DNA of 64,000 nucleotides from Acanthochlamys bracteata (taxonomy: Eukaryota > Streptophyta > Magnoliopsida > Pandanales > Velloziaceae). The DNA lies in contig CM034128.1 of NCBI GenBank assembly GCA_019914995.1, positions 3,102,501 through 3,166,500 of the forward strand, given 5' to 3'. The notes under the pieces are model-generated. The model had not been told where the DNA came from. It did not search any database and was given only the letters and a program-made list of their open reading frames with translations. A program made the translations under genes and the position numbers. Shown in pieces: positions 50,003 to 62,325 of this stretch (position 1 is its first letter; each line of letters starts with the position of its first letter).

Positions 50003-52253
50003 ATGGCGTTTTCATCATCGTCGGCAGCTGGAGTTCCGCCAGGGTTCCGTTTCTATCCGACGGATGAGGAGCTGCTGCTTTATTACCTAAAGAAGAAAGT
50101 TTCATTTGATAAGTTTGATTTGGAAGTGATAAGAGAAGTGGACTTGAACAAGATGGAGCCATGGGACTTGCAAGGTAAACCATACATGAGCTCTGTTTCT
50201 GCAATTTAATTAGCCTTGTGTTTCTCCTTAATTATATATTTAAGAGTCCCATTTAATCGCATAACAGAACTTGTGGTTTGTTTAATTTAGAGCAAAAAGT
50301 TTTTTTTTCTTCTTTCCCCTCTTTTATTTGAAGTTTTTCGAATACCAGTTCATTGTTGCTTCCATAAACATATATAGCAACGCCATCTAAATTAACTTTC
50401 TAAAGCTTAATTACCACTTTTTCTACTGGAATTGCCCAAGTTATTATCCCATAAAAACAAACACTAAGAAATTTTACTGTAATTTGTCATAAAAGAAGAT
50501 TTTTGAAATTAATATTTCGTTAATTTCTCACTGTAATTTCGAGTTAGTCTAAGAAATATGACCTAAAGATAACTAAATAATTTTGCTGCAGTAGTTATTC
50601 GAGCTTCTTACTTCAGTTATTAATGATTGCATATTCTCTCTGCTATATAGTAATCTACTAATTAAGTTATCTACTGCAATATGCTTGATTCGTGCTGGTA
50701 ATGCCATACTCTCACTATACTCTCAATAAGTTAGAATTTTCTTATGCACGATAAGAAATTTCACATACAAATCCATGAAAAGTCGTTCATGAATAAAATG
50801 AGTAAGTATGATGTGACGAAGTTAAATTTTTTTTTTAAGTTAATTGAAGATAAAAAGAATGATCCTAAATTTTTTTAATATTATTTCAGAATTATTGATA
50901 AGCAATATAGGATTAAAATTTTTTTTAACATCTGTCTTCTACCGGAGCTTTTTTTTTATAAATTGAATTGATGCAGACTATTTGTTCTGTAATGAATTTG
51001 TATGAAACGGACTATCTGTCCTAAAATAAAATAAACCACTTGCTCTAAAATTAATTTTTAATAAAATGGACTATATGTTCTGAAATAAAACAAACTATTT
51101 TACTATAAAATAAAGTAGATTATGAATGCACTGAATAAATATAAATAATAAAATTAGACTTAGCTCACATTTTGAACCGATCTACCAACTTTCTCCGATA
51201 ATATGTAACGAATTTAGATTTCTTTCAAAATCAATTGGTTATAAAAAAAGTGAGCGTTAAGTTTCTATAAATATCATCTTAGAGTTATTGACGAGCAACA
51301 TGAAATTAAACCTTTCTTAACACATGATTAGTCCATTACCTTCTCCCATATCTGGATGCTGCACGCATGCAGAGAGGTGCAGGATTGGCGCCGCACCGAC
51401 GAACGAGTGGTACCTTTTCAGTCATAAGGACCGGAAATACCCGACGGGGTCGAGAACCAACCGTGCGACAAACGCCGGATTCTGGAAGGCAACGGGAAGG
51501 GATAAGTGTATCAGGACTACTTGCAAGAAGATCGGCATGCGTAAGACACTCGTTTTCTACCATGGCCGCGCTCCACACGGCCAGAAGACGGACTGGATCA
51601 TGCACGAGTACCGACTCGAAGATTCCGATGATCCTCCTACCAGCAGCGTAAGCAAATTGTTTTTTTTTCAATGATTGAATTAACCTTTCCGCGATTGAAT
51701 ATTAATTAAGTTGTTAATTATATTTATGCGAATGCAGGAGGACGGATGGGTTGTTTGCAAGGTGTTCAACAAGTGTTTCTTCAAGCCAGGGAGTAGATCA
51801 ACAGATTCAAGTTCAGCTATCCAAGCAATGTCAGACAATAACCACTGTAACGAACCGTTGCCGTTGCTCGATGCCCAGCAGCGCACATATAATAACATGC
51901 ACCACCACCACTTCGCCAGCGGACCTAATTCTTCATTCTACGACTTGCACTACCATTCACAACCTCCACCTCCGCCGCAGCTCTCTTACTCACAAGTTCA
52001 AGTTCAAGATTTGCTACACAGTCACCGTAGGTCATCTTACGACTTCCCCGTATTGCCCGGAGATGCTTCAGGTACTGGTTCAACCACTGTAGATCAGCAG
52101 AATTCGAACGAGTGGACAGCACCGATGATTGATGGCATTGATCAAGGAGGGTTTGGTGCTTCAGGTAGTGCAGGAGTACTGCAGCAGATGCATCATAATC
52201 AGGTGTCTTCATGCAGCAGAGAGATGGAATTGTGGGGGTACGGAAAACAGTAA
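50003..52253 (+). CDS. NAC transcription factor, SOMBRERO/BEARSKIN clade
   Basis: Three exons: 50003-50174, 51373-51647 and 51738-52253, giving 320 residues. The NAC DNA-binding domain (about 10-160) has all subdomains: [96 protein letters not shown] and [10 protein letters not shown]. The [19 protein letters not shown] stretch is typical of the SMB/BRN1/BRN2 clade, which controls root-cap maturation and cell release. The C-terminus is low-complexity (His, Gln, Pro, Ser), as expected for the activation region. From memory, Arabidopsis BRN2 (NAC070) also lies next to LHCB5, which supports the call. Intron 1 (about 1.2 kb) contains a repeat that recurs in inverted orientation downstream of the gene. 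Confidence 0.93.
50860..51260 (+). repeat. repeat copy in NAC intron 1
   Basis: It matches, in inverted orientation, the two copies downstream of the gene (52800-53260 and 53260-53640). Shared blocks include TAAATTGAATTGATGC, GGACTAT(C/A)TGT(C/T)CT and AATAATAAAATTAGACTTA. A short GGACTA..TTCTGAAATAAA unit recurs within it. Confidence 0.5.
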
Positions 52254-52799
52254 CAGGTTTCAAATGCTAATTAGGATCATCTTTCTTTTAGTAATTTGCG
52301 TAGTATATATGTCCAGTGTTTTAATAATTTCTCGTATTCATTCTTAATATGTATATATACATTATTTCTATATGTTACATGTACCATTGTTTGAATTGGG
52401 AACCTAAGCAATAGGTATGGTCTTGGTTTTGATGCTTTTGTTATGGGTGGGAATAAGTACTTAAAATCTCCTGATTCCATAATATTTTGACTCCAAGTTA
52501 GTTATGCTAGTGCTGCTTGCCTATTTTGTTAAAATTTTTGAATACACTGATCATAGACATTTTGACTAGCGATGTGATAATAGGTGTATTTTTTTATTAT
52601 TTATAACTCACTTTCTTTCAGTAATTTTTTTTAAAATTTTAACTACACAACAAAAAAAAAACACAAATAAATTCTAATTTATTTTTAAAAAAATATAAAT
52701 TAAATTTATTTTCAATAATACTATTTATAATAATTAATTTTGATAACTTACAGTTACTATACCATCTTCGGTCCTATCCCGTGGCAGTGCTACTTATCA

Positions 52800-53640
52800 A
52801 AATAGTCCATATCATTTTCTTTAAGTTAAAAAAAATTTAATTTATATAATTTATCAATAATTTTAAGATAATATTAATAAAAATTTGGTCTCACTTTTCT
52901 CATATGTAATTAGTTTTGAAAATAATTCGTCACATATAATTAGAACAGGTTGGGCTGGATCTGTTAAGAATATGGTTAATTAAATCTAACTTTATTATCT
53001 ATATCTATTCAAAACATTCATGGTCCGTTTTAGTATAGGACAAAAAATATAGCCCTTTTTATTTCAGAATAGATAATTTATTTTATTCAAAAAATAGTTG
53101 TCTACTATATTCTAAAATAAGTAGCCGAGTTTATTTCATGACAAGTAATCCGTTTTATCTAATTCATTATATAGCATGTAGCCCGCATCAGTTCAATTTA
53201 TAAAAAAAACGCTTCGCTGAAATACGGGTGTTAAAAAAAGATTTAATTCCACGTTACTATCAATGATTATGAAATAATATTCATAAAAATTTGGACTCAC
53301 TTTTTTTTTGGCCAATTAATTTTGAAAAAAATTTTAAATTTATCACATAATATCAGAACGAATTAGACCGGATCGGCTCGAAGTGTGAATTAAATCTAAC
53401 TTTATTATCTATATATATTCAAAATTTTATAGTCCGCTTTATTTTAGAATAGAACTAGTCCACTTTATTTCAGAACAAATAGATTGATTCATCTAATTCA
53501 TTACAAAGCATGTAATCTGTATTAGTTCAATTTATCAAAAAAAAGAACGTTCCGTCAAAAAGTATTTGTAAAAAAAAGTTTAAATCTATATTATTTATTA
53601 ATAATTTTTAAATAATATTTATAAAAATTCTTATATTTTT
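52800..53640 (-). repeat. two tandem copies of the NAC-flanking repeat
   Basis: The copies at about 52800-53260 and 53260-53640 share TTAAATCTAACTTTATTATCTA, CATGTA(G/A)(C/T)CTGTATTAGTTCAATTTAT-type blocks and GTCCG(T/C)TTTA. Both are inverted relative to the copy in intron 1. They are non-coding and diverged. The remainder of 52254-54621 has no other supportable feature except the family A repeat at 54112. Confidence 0.5.
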
Positions 53641-54111
53641 ATCGTTAATTAATTTTAAAAAAATTAAATTCGTATTCTAATACGGTCACTGGCACCGGTC
53701 TAGTTGGGCTAACATCTAATAAAGAAGCACGGTCTACGAAGTACAGGCCTGAGAAAGTTCATGCCTGGTTTCGCCGAGTAGCATGCGTTCACAGATGATT
53801 GAGCTGCCAAGTTAGAAATTGAAAGAATTATTAAGAATAGAGAGTGATTAAGGTGAAAGTTTATAGATCACCTTAGTACTGGTTTGAAAATTGCTACCAA
53901 AATGAGAGCATTAAGTGCTTTTTCATCTCTATTTTAATTTATTATTTTAAAATTTTTATATTATTTTAGAAAATATTTTTATTAAGTTTGAAAGATATAA
54001 ATCATTAATATATTCCAAAATATTCGAAAGATATTTTTAAAATTGTTTTGGTTTGTTTGGTTTGCATGATTGTTGTGGGCTGTTTAGTTTTCGGAACGAA
54101 GTAAGAAATAA

Positions 54112-54360
54112 GACTTGAGGTATTTGACATTACTTATTTCAAAAATAATTTTTTAATTTTTAATTTTATATTATTTAATATAAATTTTATGAATATTTAA
54201 AAATTTTATTTAAAATTCAAAAAAATATAAAAATTCTATATAATAAAATCTTTTTATTATATATTTTTATTATTATATTATTAAATAAAAAAATAAATTA
54301 TTTTTTAAAAATAAAAATATTTTTTATTTTAAAAAAAATTATTTCAAAAGTATTTTTAAA
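54112..54360 (+). repeat. AT-rich repeat, family A
   Basis: It has the same block order as the copy at 17763, with AAAATATTTTTTATTTTAAA near the right end. The ends are less clear. It lies about 260 bp before the RABD1 ATG. Confidence 0.45.
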
Positions 54361-54530
54361 TATTTCTTAAATCATAATTTAGCAATAAAGAGACTTATCT
54401 TTTAAACCTTTAAATAACGCCGCGAAGTGCGTATTTAGTATATTAAGCACCTATATTGCAAAAGTTGAAACTTATATCATGGAAAAGATACTGGTGGGAT
54501 GACCTCATTTCGCCCGCACCATTTTGTTTC

Positions 54531-54549
54531 CCCTCTCTCTCTCTCTCTC
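54531..54549 (+). repeat. CT microsatellite in the RABD1 leader
   Basis: A run of CT units about 75-90 bp before the ATG. Pyrimidine-rich leaders are common in plant genes. Confidence 0.7.
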
Positions 54550-54621
54550 GCTTTTTTCCTCTTCTGAAACTTGTACCCCTACTATCCCGAATCCATTCTC
54601 AGCTTTGATTTACAATCGAAG

Positions 54622-57600
54622 ATGAGCAACGAATAGTAAGATCGAAATATAAAATTCTTTCCTTAACTTGATTCGTCAAAATTTTACTAAAATTTGTGAT
54701 AATTTTGGGTGTTTTTTGACCCCGTGTTTGATTCGAATTCGCTTGTTGTTGTTTGAAGTGATTACCTCTTCAAGTTGCTCTTGATCGGTGATTCATCCGT
54801 TGGAAAATCTTGCCTACTTCTCAGATTCGCTGTGAGTTCTCTGCTCTAAACAGTTATGTATGGTTTTACTACTTCATGAAGATTAGTTTTGGAGTTAGAT
54901 AGTTCTGTTTGTTTTCTGGTAGTTTTGGTTTCTTAAATGAATATCGATGTGTTTGCGCAGGATGATTCGTATGTGGACAGCTACATAAGTACAATTGGTG
55001 TGGATTTTGTAGGTTCATCTACAACTCTCTTTAGAATTTACTTATTCTGATTACCACGGATGAAAATAGCACTGTCTCTGCTTTTGTTTTGTTTTGTTTT
55101 CCTAGAAAATCAGAACTATTGAGCTGGAAGGGAAAACACTTAAGCTGCAGATTGTAAGTAACTTTGTTCCTGCTATTATTTATTTTGGTTGTGATGGCAA
55201 CTTATTTATGGAGCCTTAGTTACTTTGGTTGCTTGCTTGCTTGCATGAGAGGCTATTTGTTTGGCTGGTAGGCTTGGTGTCAGTCAGGTTATTCATTAGG
55301 TTGTACAAATAAAAGGTGGTTGGGCAAATGGCGATAAGATTTTCATCATAGCTTTTGTCTTGGGCCTGAAGGTGGTTCCAGTTGTTGATGGAATTAATGA
55401 GGTTTCAGTTCCGTTAAAATTTATGCTTTTCTCTCTGGAATATGTTATTTTTCCTTAATTCTCCTACTTGAGTAGAATGTGTCTTAAGAGTACAAAGAAC
55501 TTGCACACATCATTGTATGTTGGCTTTATGACATAAAAATGATTTAATTTCCAGAGAATAACTATAGTTTGCATGAATGCTTATAGGATTATGTTTATGA
55601 CATTATTTTTTAATGAACGGTTCCCCAGATTTCAGTTCATTTAGACAAATCTAGTTCTGATTGCTGAGACTGTGCAAGATAGTGTGTTTCTTCTGAAGGA
55701 TGAACTTAGGAGTTTTTAGTCAAATATCCCAATAGTACAAATTCTGGTTTCTGAGTGGTTAGTTGGTAATATGCTTTTTTTATCTTGTAGGGTAAGTCAT
55801 TCAATCTACAGTAGACAGTGAAGTGGAGATGCAATATTAAGAGTTAGATGTGGTATATGGGTTGTGGGTTTCTTGTGAGTAGGCTCTGGTTACGACTTGC
55901 TATGGACAAGACATAGTTCAGCCACATGACACCCTCACTTTATTCTATTATGATATTGTTCCTCATGAAAATAACAGATTGCTGAGTAGTTATTTGTTAA
56001 CCCAGAAAGATGCTGTATATATTCATTATGTGAGACATAAAATTTAGGATGTTACTTCTAAATGCTAACACTTTCTGATTTGTTTCCTTAGTGGGATACC
56101 GCTGGGCAGGAGCGATTCAGAACCATAACAAGCAGTTACTACCGAGGAGCCCATGGCATCATTGTGAGATGTTATCTCCTAATTACATGCATGTTGATAG
56201 GATGGCGTTACCTACAATTAACTATTTGAAATTTTCAGTGAGTCAATGGGTTTGAAATAATCGACCTAATTGCTTGCGTCATTTAACGTGTTTACTGTTA
56301 TGCTAGTACAATTTTCTGATTTGATAATTTTTTATTTAATTCTCTTTTTTAATCATTGGTTTCACTCTTTGAGGAAACAATACGAAGCAATTATATACCA
56401 CATCACTCAATTGAGATCAGAATGTTTGGCATGCACTTTAAATTTGTCTAAAGAAACTATCTGATACTATATAACTTGTCATGGACTATTTCCATATGTT
56501 AGTTGTATGGATTTCTGTTCTTAATGTTATTTTATAAGCTACAATAGGAGTAGAGTGAATTTCAAATTGTGATTTTTTCTGTGAAAGAGTCGATAATTAG
56601 GATTAATATAGAAGTTGTATTCTTTAGCACCCATATTTCAGTTTAGTAGTTTTCTTGGTATTGTTTGCCATATCCATGTTGTAAGGTAAAAATTCAATGC
56701 ATATATTTGAAACGATTAAACATAAAGAATTCCTCGGTCATTGCAGATTGTCTATGATGTTACAGAGATGGAAAGCTTCAACAATGTCAAGCAATGGCTA
56801 AGCGAAATTGATAGATATGCCAGCGACAATGTCTGCAAGCTTCTTGTTGGGAACAAGTGTGATCTGGTTGACAAAAAAGTTGTCGATACTGAGAAGGCAA
56901 AGGTAAGTGGTTAAAGCCTGCTTACTGACACCTGAAGTAAGTCATTTAGGGGCTTGATGTTGGCATTCCGGGTGGCTATAATGAGTTCACTAACGAACTC
57001 TTATAGTATACTGATTCAGAATACTCCATTCAAATGAAAAAAGGCTCCATAGGGGTTGGCATTTTCTAGGACTGTTTGTATTCTCACACACCTAGGTCTA
57101 GGAGGTGTGGTGCACACTAAAATTTCACCACCTAAAACTAAATTCAACAACCATCAGTCTTGCTCTGAATCGATCAATCAATCAATAAATCAGTAGGCAT
57201 AATTCAGAAGTAAGTAAACAAAATCTAAACACCTTGAGATTGCCCTCTTTCTTCTTAAGCAACTGATTCACTACCTCAATGCAGTTTGGATACTTCAAAG
57301 CTTTATCACTGATGCAATTTGTTTCCTACGCCTTGAGATATTTGCATCTATTGAACTCTACTTGACATTCCATGTTCTGCCTTTAAGGCCTTTGCAGATG
57401 AGCTAGGTATTCCTTTCCTTGAGACCAGTGCAAAGGATGCAATCAATGTAGAACAGGCTTTCCTAACCATGTCGTCAGAGATCAAGAAGAGGTAAAGAAA
57501 AGCTTACTTCAATACTTGCTTCTTCAGTTGAAATGTTATCTTTTCATCAATCAAAACTTTTGTACTCTGCAAATGCTGCTGAATTTGTAGTAGATACAGT

Positions 57601-57717
57601 TAATCATTTTTGCTTTTATGCAGGATGGCTAACCAGCCAGCCACGAACCGAAAACCTGCAACTGTGCCGATGAGAGGGCAGCCCATTCAACAGAAAAGCA
57701 CTTGCTGTAGCAGCTAA
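54622..57717 (+). CDS. RABD1: Rab GTPase, RABD1 (Rab1) type
   Basis: Eight exons: 54622-54635, 54759-54831, 54961-55008, 55106-55153, 56092-56163, 56747-56902, 57388-57491 and 57624-57717, giving 202 residues. The first exon has only 14 coding bases (MSNE plus two bases), and reading past its donor meets TAG at once. P-loop GDSSVGKS is at 15-22, switch I STIGVDF follows, WDTAGQE is at 62-68, NKCD at 121-124 and ETSA at 149-152. It ends CCSS, the double-cysteine signal for geranylgeranylation. RABD proteins control ER-to-Golgi vesicle transport. [18 protein letters not shown] and [18 protein letters not shown] fit RABD1 better than RABD2, while the C-terminus (MANQPA...CCSS) looks closer to RABD2. 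It looks functional. Confidence 0.93.
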
Positions 57718-57932
57718 CTGTTCTGTGTACAGTCCTATATGACTGAAGTTCGGACAGATAATTGTGTTGTGCATCTCATTTGTCATCTGTAATGACTCTT
57801 TTTAAACGATGATCATATCTATATACCCCAAGATCCTGTGAATTCGGACGACATTTATACTTGATTATATCTCTGATCCCATTTCCCTTTGTGGTGCAAT
57901 TCAAACATGTTCTTTTTTATCTCGTGGTAATA

Positions 57933-57990
57933 GTAGTTCGACATAGCTACTATTGGATGACGTAGTTCGACATAGCTACTATTGGATGAC
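57933..57990 (+). repeat. perfect 29-bp tandem duplication
   Basis: Copies at 57933-57961 and 57962-57990 are identical and begin GTAGTTCGACATAGC. They lie about 215 bp after the RABD1 stop codon. The identity suggests a recent duplication. Confidence 0.92.
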
Positions 57991-58918
57991 ATTGAAGCAA
58001 AATCAATCGAGCGGATGGATTTGTGCAGTTGTTTGGTGTATATTTGTTTGCTTGTTAAACCTGAACCTGGATGAGCTATAGCATTGGTTTGTTCTTGTTC
58101 CGTATCGCAGCCAGTGAGTTGTCTGGCTGGTCACGTTTTCTAGTAAAGATAAAAGAAGCATTCTGTAAGCCATTTTGATTGTATTCCAAGTCTCATGTGG
58201 TCGGTAGGTGCATCCGGTCTGTTAAGCTTGCAATAAAAAATCTTCATGATGCCAGCTTAATTCCAGCTTCAACAAGGAACTTTGAGATCTGCTGCTTCCT
58301 GTCAACCTACTGCAGGATGTGACCATCACTTTGACAAGATCCCTAGCACAATTTGTAAAAGTCTTCTTGATGGAAAGTTGATGCAATTTCATTGCAGCCA
58401 CTGTAATAATAAATCCTGCAACTAGTTTTCAATACTTTGCACCCTGAATCAGAATCCATTAGTCTTTTCCGCCCATGCTCTGCAGTGGAATTGTAGTGCT
58501 TGCTACCAGACCTCTGTAAACATTTCCTTACAATAGCACAATGGTTGAATTGAAAGGAACAAGGTCCAAGCCATTAACACTTACCTTCACAACGCAAGAG
58601 AGATATATACAAAAGATTAACAGCACATCATTCTATTTTAGAAGCACCAAAAAGGGGAAGCACTTCCAACACACAAAGCAGCAAAAAATATTTGAATTAC
58701 AATTTCTAACTGATGCAACGAAATCAGTTGCTCCTGTCTGAAAATTTTACATGCAGTATGCTCTTGCATAAGTTTAAATCTGAGGCGATCAATTTCAGAA
58801 ATGAAGATAACTGACCACAACCAAGTACCTGCTGTGAAGAACATCGCAAATGAAAATTGATCAGAAGAAATCCAAAAATACATCCAACTATCACAGAAAA
58901 AAGTAATAAATGTTACCT
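57991..58918. other. intergenic between convergent Rab genes
   Basis: RABD1 (plus) and the RABA2-type gene (minus) converge here. No other gene is supportable. The stretch should contain both 3' untranslated regions. Confidence 0.5.
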
Positions 58919-61900
58919 CTACGTTGAGCAGCACTGCCTTTTAGCACTAGTAGTATCTTGTGCAGCCACATTGATGGTTTTTCCTTCCTTGATAGCTGTT
59001 TCAGGCCCTTGTCCAGTTTCCCCTGCAGAGGATAAATTCTTCTTACTGATGATCCTATATATTTCTCCGAGGATCATTTGGAATGCTTTCTCAACATTTG
59101 TGGCTTCCAGTGCAGATGTCTCAATGAATGACAACCCCTCTCTCTCAGCAAAACTCTGAGCATCCTCCGAGGCGACTGCTTTGAGGTGCTTAAGGTCAGT
59201 CTTGTTGCCAATAAGCATTATCACAATGTTGGAGTCAGCATGGTCACGGAGCTCCTTAAGCCACCTACTCACATTCTCAAAAGTTGTAGGCTTGGTCACA
59301 TCGTATACAAGGAGGGCGCCCAGAGCTCCTCGATAGTATGCACTGGTTATAGCCCTATATCTCTCTTGTCCTGCAGTATCCCATATCTGTGCTTTGACTG
59401 TCCTGCCTTCTACCTGCACAGCAATCAAACAAACTGGGGAGAGGTAAAAATCTAGGATGCATATGATTTTCATAAGGAAATCTGATTCAGAGATGGGATG
59501 TCAAAATTCCTCAACTCATGAGTAAATCATCATAACTGAAGTTAACTTAGTATAAGCAGCTCCAGACAACCATAAACTGCATATTAGATTAGCTAAATAA
59601 GCTACCCAGATGGTTACTTCTTGTTCTTCAGTTGTGTAATCAAATTAGAATATCATTGCAGGCGATGGTCACATGGAATGCAACCAGCATCAGAATGTTA
59701 AAGCTTTACCTCTTCAATTATGTCAATCAAAGTCCTTACAGATGCAACTGCATATACACGAAAATCAAATAGTCTAATTCAGGCTGTTCCCCAGTGACTC
59801 GAGTAAGGGCACTAACACTATCTGTTTAATTTGACCCTTTTCTTAAAAGAAAAGTAGTCAATAAACTAAGCAATACATAAAAGGTCTAATTCAACTGAAG
59901 ACTAAATATATCTTCAGCAAGTTAATTCCAAAATTAGCTGACTACAGTTATTTCAAGAACACAAGGATGAGCAAGAAAAGAACATACTGCAACAGATACA
60001 GTAACTTCCTTTTAACATCCTACCAACAAAGTCAGCTTTTGAAAGTGCAGAATAAATCAATTATCAAACAGGTTAGATGCCATCAAAACGGAAAGTTGGC
60101 ATGATGTTTGGGAAGCTCCAACAATCTAGTACGTCAAGTGTTTATACCTATAGAGATATGAAAAGCTATTAAGGATGGCATCTTATAACAACAATAACTA
60201 AGCCTTTATCCCACTTGCATGAGATCGGCTACATGAATCCGTTTTTCTCCATTCCATTTGATTATAAACTAGATCCAACAGAAGACCCAATTCCTCTAAA
60301 TCTTTCGCCACCACCCTAGGCCAAGTCAATTTTGGTCTAACCTTTTTTCTTTTAAAGTGCTCAAATAGAATAGCACATCACTCTATTCAATGCAGCATTT
60401 TTAGGTTAGTGCGATATACCAGAATCACCTAAGCCTACTTTTTATTAACTTGTCCTTGATCAGCACAACAGCTACTTGTTGCCATATATTTTATTTTGTA
60501 TTTTGTCCATTCTAATATATTCATACATCCATCTTAATAATATTTATCTTATAAATATCTTGACCTTTAATAAGATAACACTCACTATCGTATAACATCT
60601 CAGACCAAATGACTATTCTATAAAATTGATCTTTTAGCCTTAAAGAAATTTCACAAGATTCCGATAGCACCTCGCTATTTCATCCATCATGTTTTAAGTA
60701 TATGCATAACATATTTTTCAATTCTTCCTTCATTACGAATAATCGAACCTAAATATTAAAACTAGCACTTTGTAGTACGGCACAATTCTCTACGGTAACA
60801 ACAACATTATAATCATTTTTATGTTTACTAAAATGACAATACATATATTTTGTCTTAGTCCTACTTAATTTAAGACTCTTAGATTCTAAAATACTCCACT
60901 AATATTCTAGTTTATAGTTTAATCTTTTTTTTGTTTCATCAACTAAAATTATGTCACTGGCGAATAACATATACCACGGTACTTCATCCTGAATAAAGTT
61001 ACTACTAAATGGAAACATGTCACTCCCCCTATATAAGCAAATAAGTGTGGTTAGAGGTCCTCAACTCTAAGACTGTTTAATTCCAATGCTCATATAGACG
61101 ATAGCCCAAGATGCCTACTAAGGAATCTTGAAGTTAACGTACCATTCCACCTTGTGAAGCAAGTCTCTCTACATCAGAGGCAAGTACAAAGAACTTACAT
61201 GCAACAAGGAAATTCAACTACTTAAAAAAGTTTGGTTCCATAGAGGAGTACTACTAACATCTTTCTCCACTTCTAATTCCAAAAGAAACTACCTTAACTG
61301 AAGGTTTGATACACATATATGCAATCTAAGGACCACTAGGAGCTAACAAGGAAAACTAGTCAGCGTAAGTCATCTACCAAAATAAAAGCCAACATGACTT
61401 TCCCCTTACATGCTTGGCTTTGAAAGCATGCTAGATTTTATCTGCTTCAGGATGCAAATAGCAGAAACTACTACTCTAACCAGGAAACTAAAACTCTTAT
61501 TGCAAGGATATATAGGATCTCCAGCAAGCAATCACTCCAAGGATTATACCAATACTATCACCTAGTCATCATTCACCATAGTTGAAATGCAAAGCATTCC
61601 GATTGAACTTCAAATGAAATGCAAAAGGAATATGGATGAACCAAACAGACACAAAAACTCCTATTACAAAAGTCAGAACCCCAGCATGATAACTGACCTG
61701 AAAAACCATTCCAAATCCAGAATTGAAGATAAAACCTAAGCACCATCTATGATATAGCACAACAACGAAGCCTCAGATTACAAAATCGTAAGCTGGCACC
61801 CTATTATCTTATCTAATCATCATGAAAGAACTAAAATCAAGCTGCACAAACTTTCCATCCTTACTTCAAACTAAAATAGAAAAGAAGAAAAAGCAAATAA

Positions 61901-62325
61901 AAAGCAGAAAACAACACAATCGAATACATCTCCAGCACAGAAGAAATTTCTAGAAACCCTGAGCATTCCCATTTGTCGTCCATGAGCATAATAACATTAT
62001 AATCAGTCAAGCACTCAAACAATAAAAACCTAACAAATTAGCTAAATCTGGCACTAGATACTTATCTTATCCAGTCACCACCAATCAAACAAACACGAAT
62101 CTAAAACCAAACAGCGAAATGAGACAAGAGATAGGAAGAATCTGGAAATATTACCTTGAGAGTTCTGGTGGCGAACTCAACACCGATAGTGGACTTAGAC
62201 TCGAGATAGAACTCGTTGCGTGTGAAGCGCGAGAGAAGGTTCGATTTCCCAACGCCGCTGTCTCCAATCAACACAACCTTGAAAAGGTAATCGTATTCCT
62301 CTTCACCTCTCCTCGCTGCTGCCAT
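58919..62325 (-). CDS. Rab GTPase, RABA2 (Rab11) type
   Basis: Two exons on the minus strand: 62325-62155 and 59413-58919, joining in phase to 221 residues. P-loop GDSGVGKS is at 21-28, effector region [17 protein letters not shown] at 68-74, NKTD at 127-130 and ETSA at 155-158. It ends CCST, with two cysteines for prenylation. [20 protein letters not shown] and [18 protein letters not shown] match the RABA2 subgroup, which acts at the trans-Golgi network and growing cell plate. The single intron (62154-59414, 2,741 bp) lies after LK, the usual position in RABA genes. The intron holds a LINE remnant in the same orientation. Confidence 0.94.
60180..61040 (-). mobile_element. LINE retrotransposon remnant in the RABA2 intron
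   Basis: Read on the minus strand, [20 protein letters not shown] lies at about 61000-60945. This matches the catalytic FADD region of plant LINE reverse transcriptase, with one Asp changed to Ser. Further down, in other frames with stops, come [20 protein letters not shown] and [18 protein letters not shown], matching the 3' end of the same protein. It ends near 60180 with a TTATTGTTGTTATAAG tail. It is heavily decayed and 5'-truncated. Confidence 0.75.
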
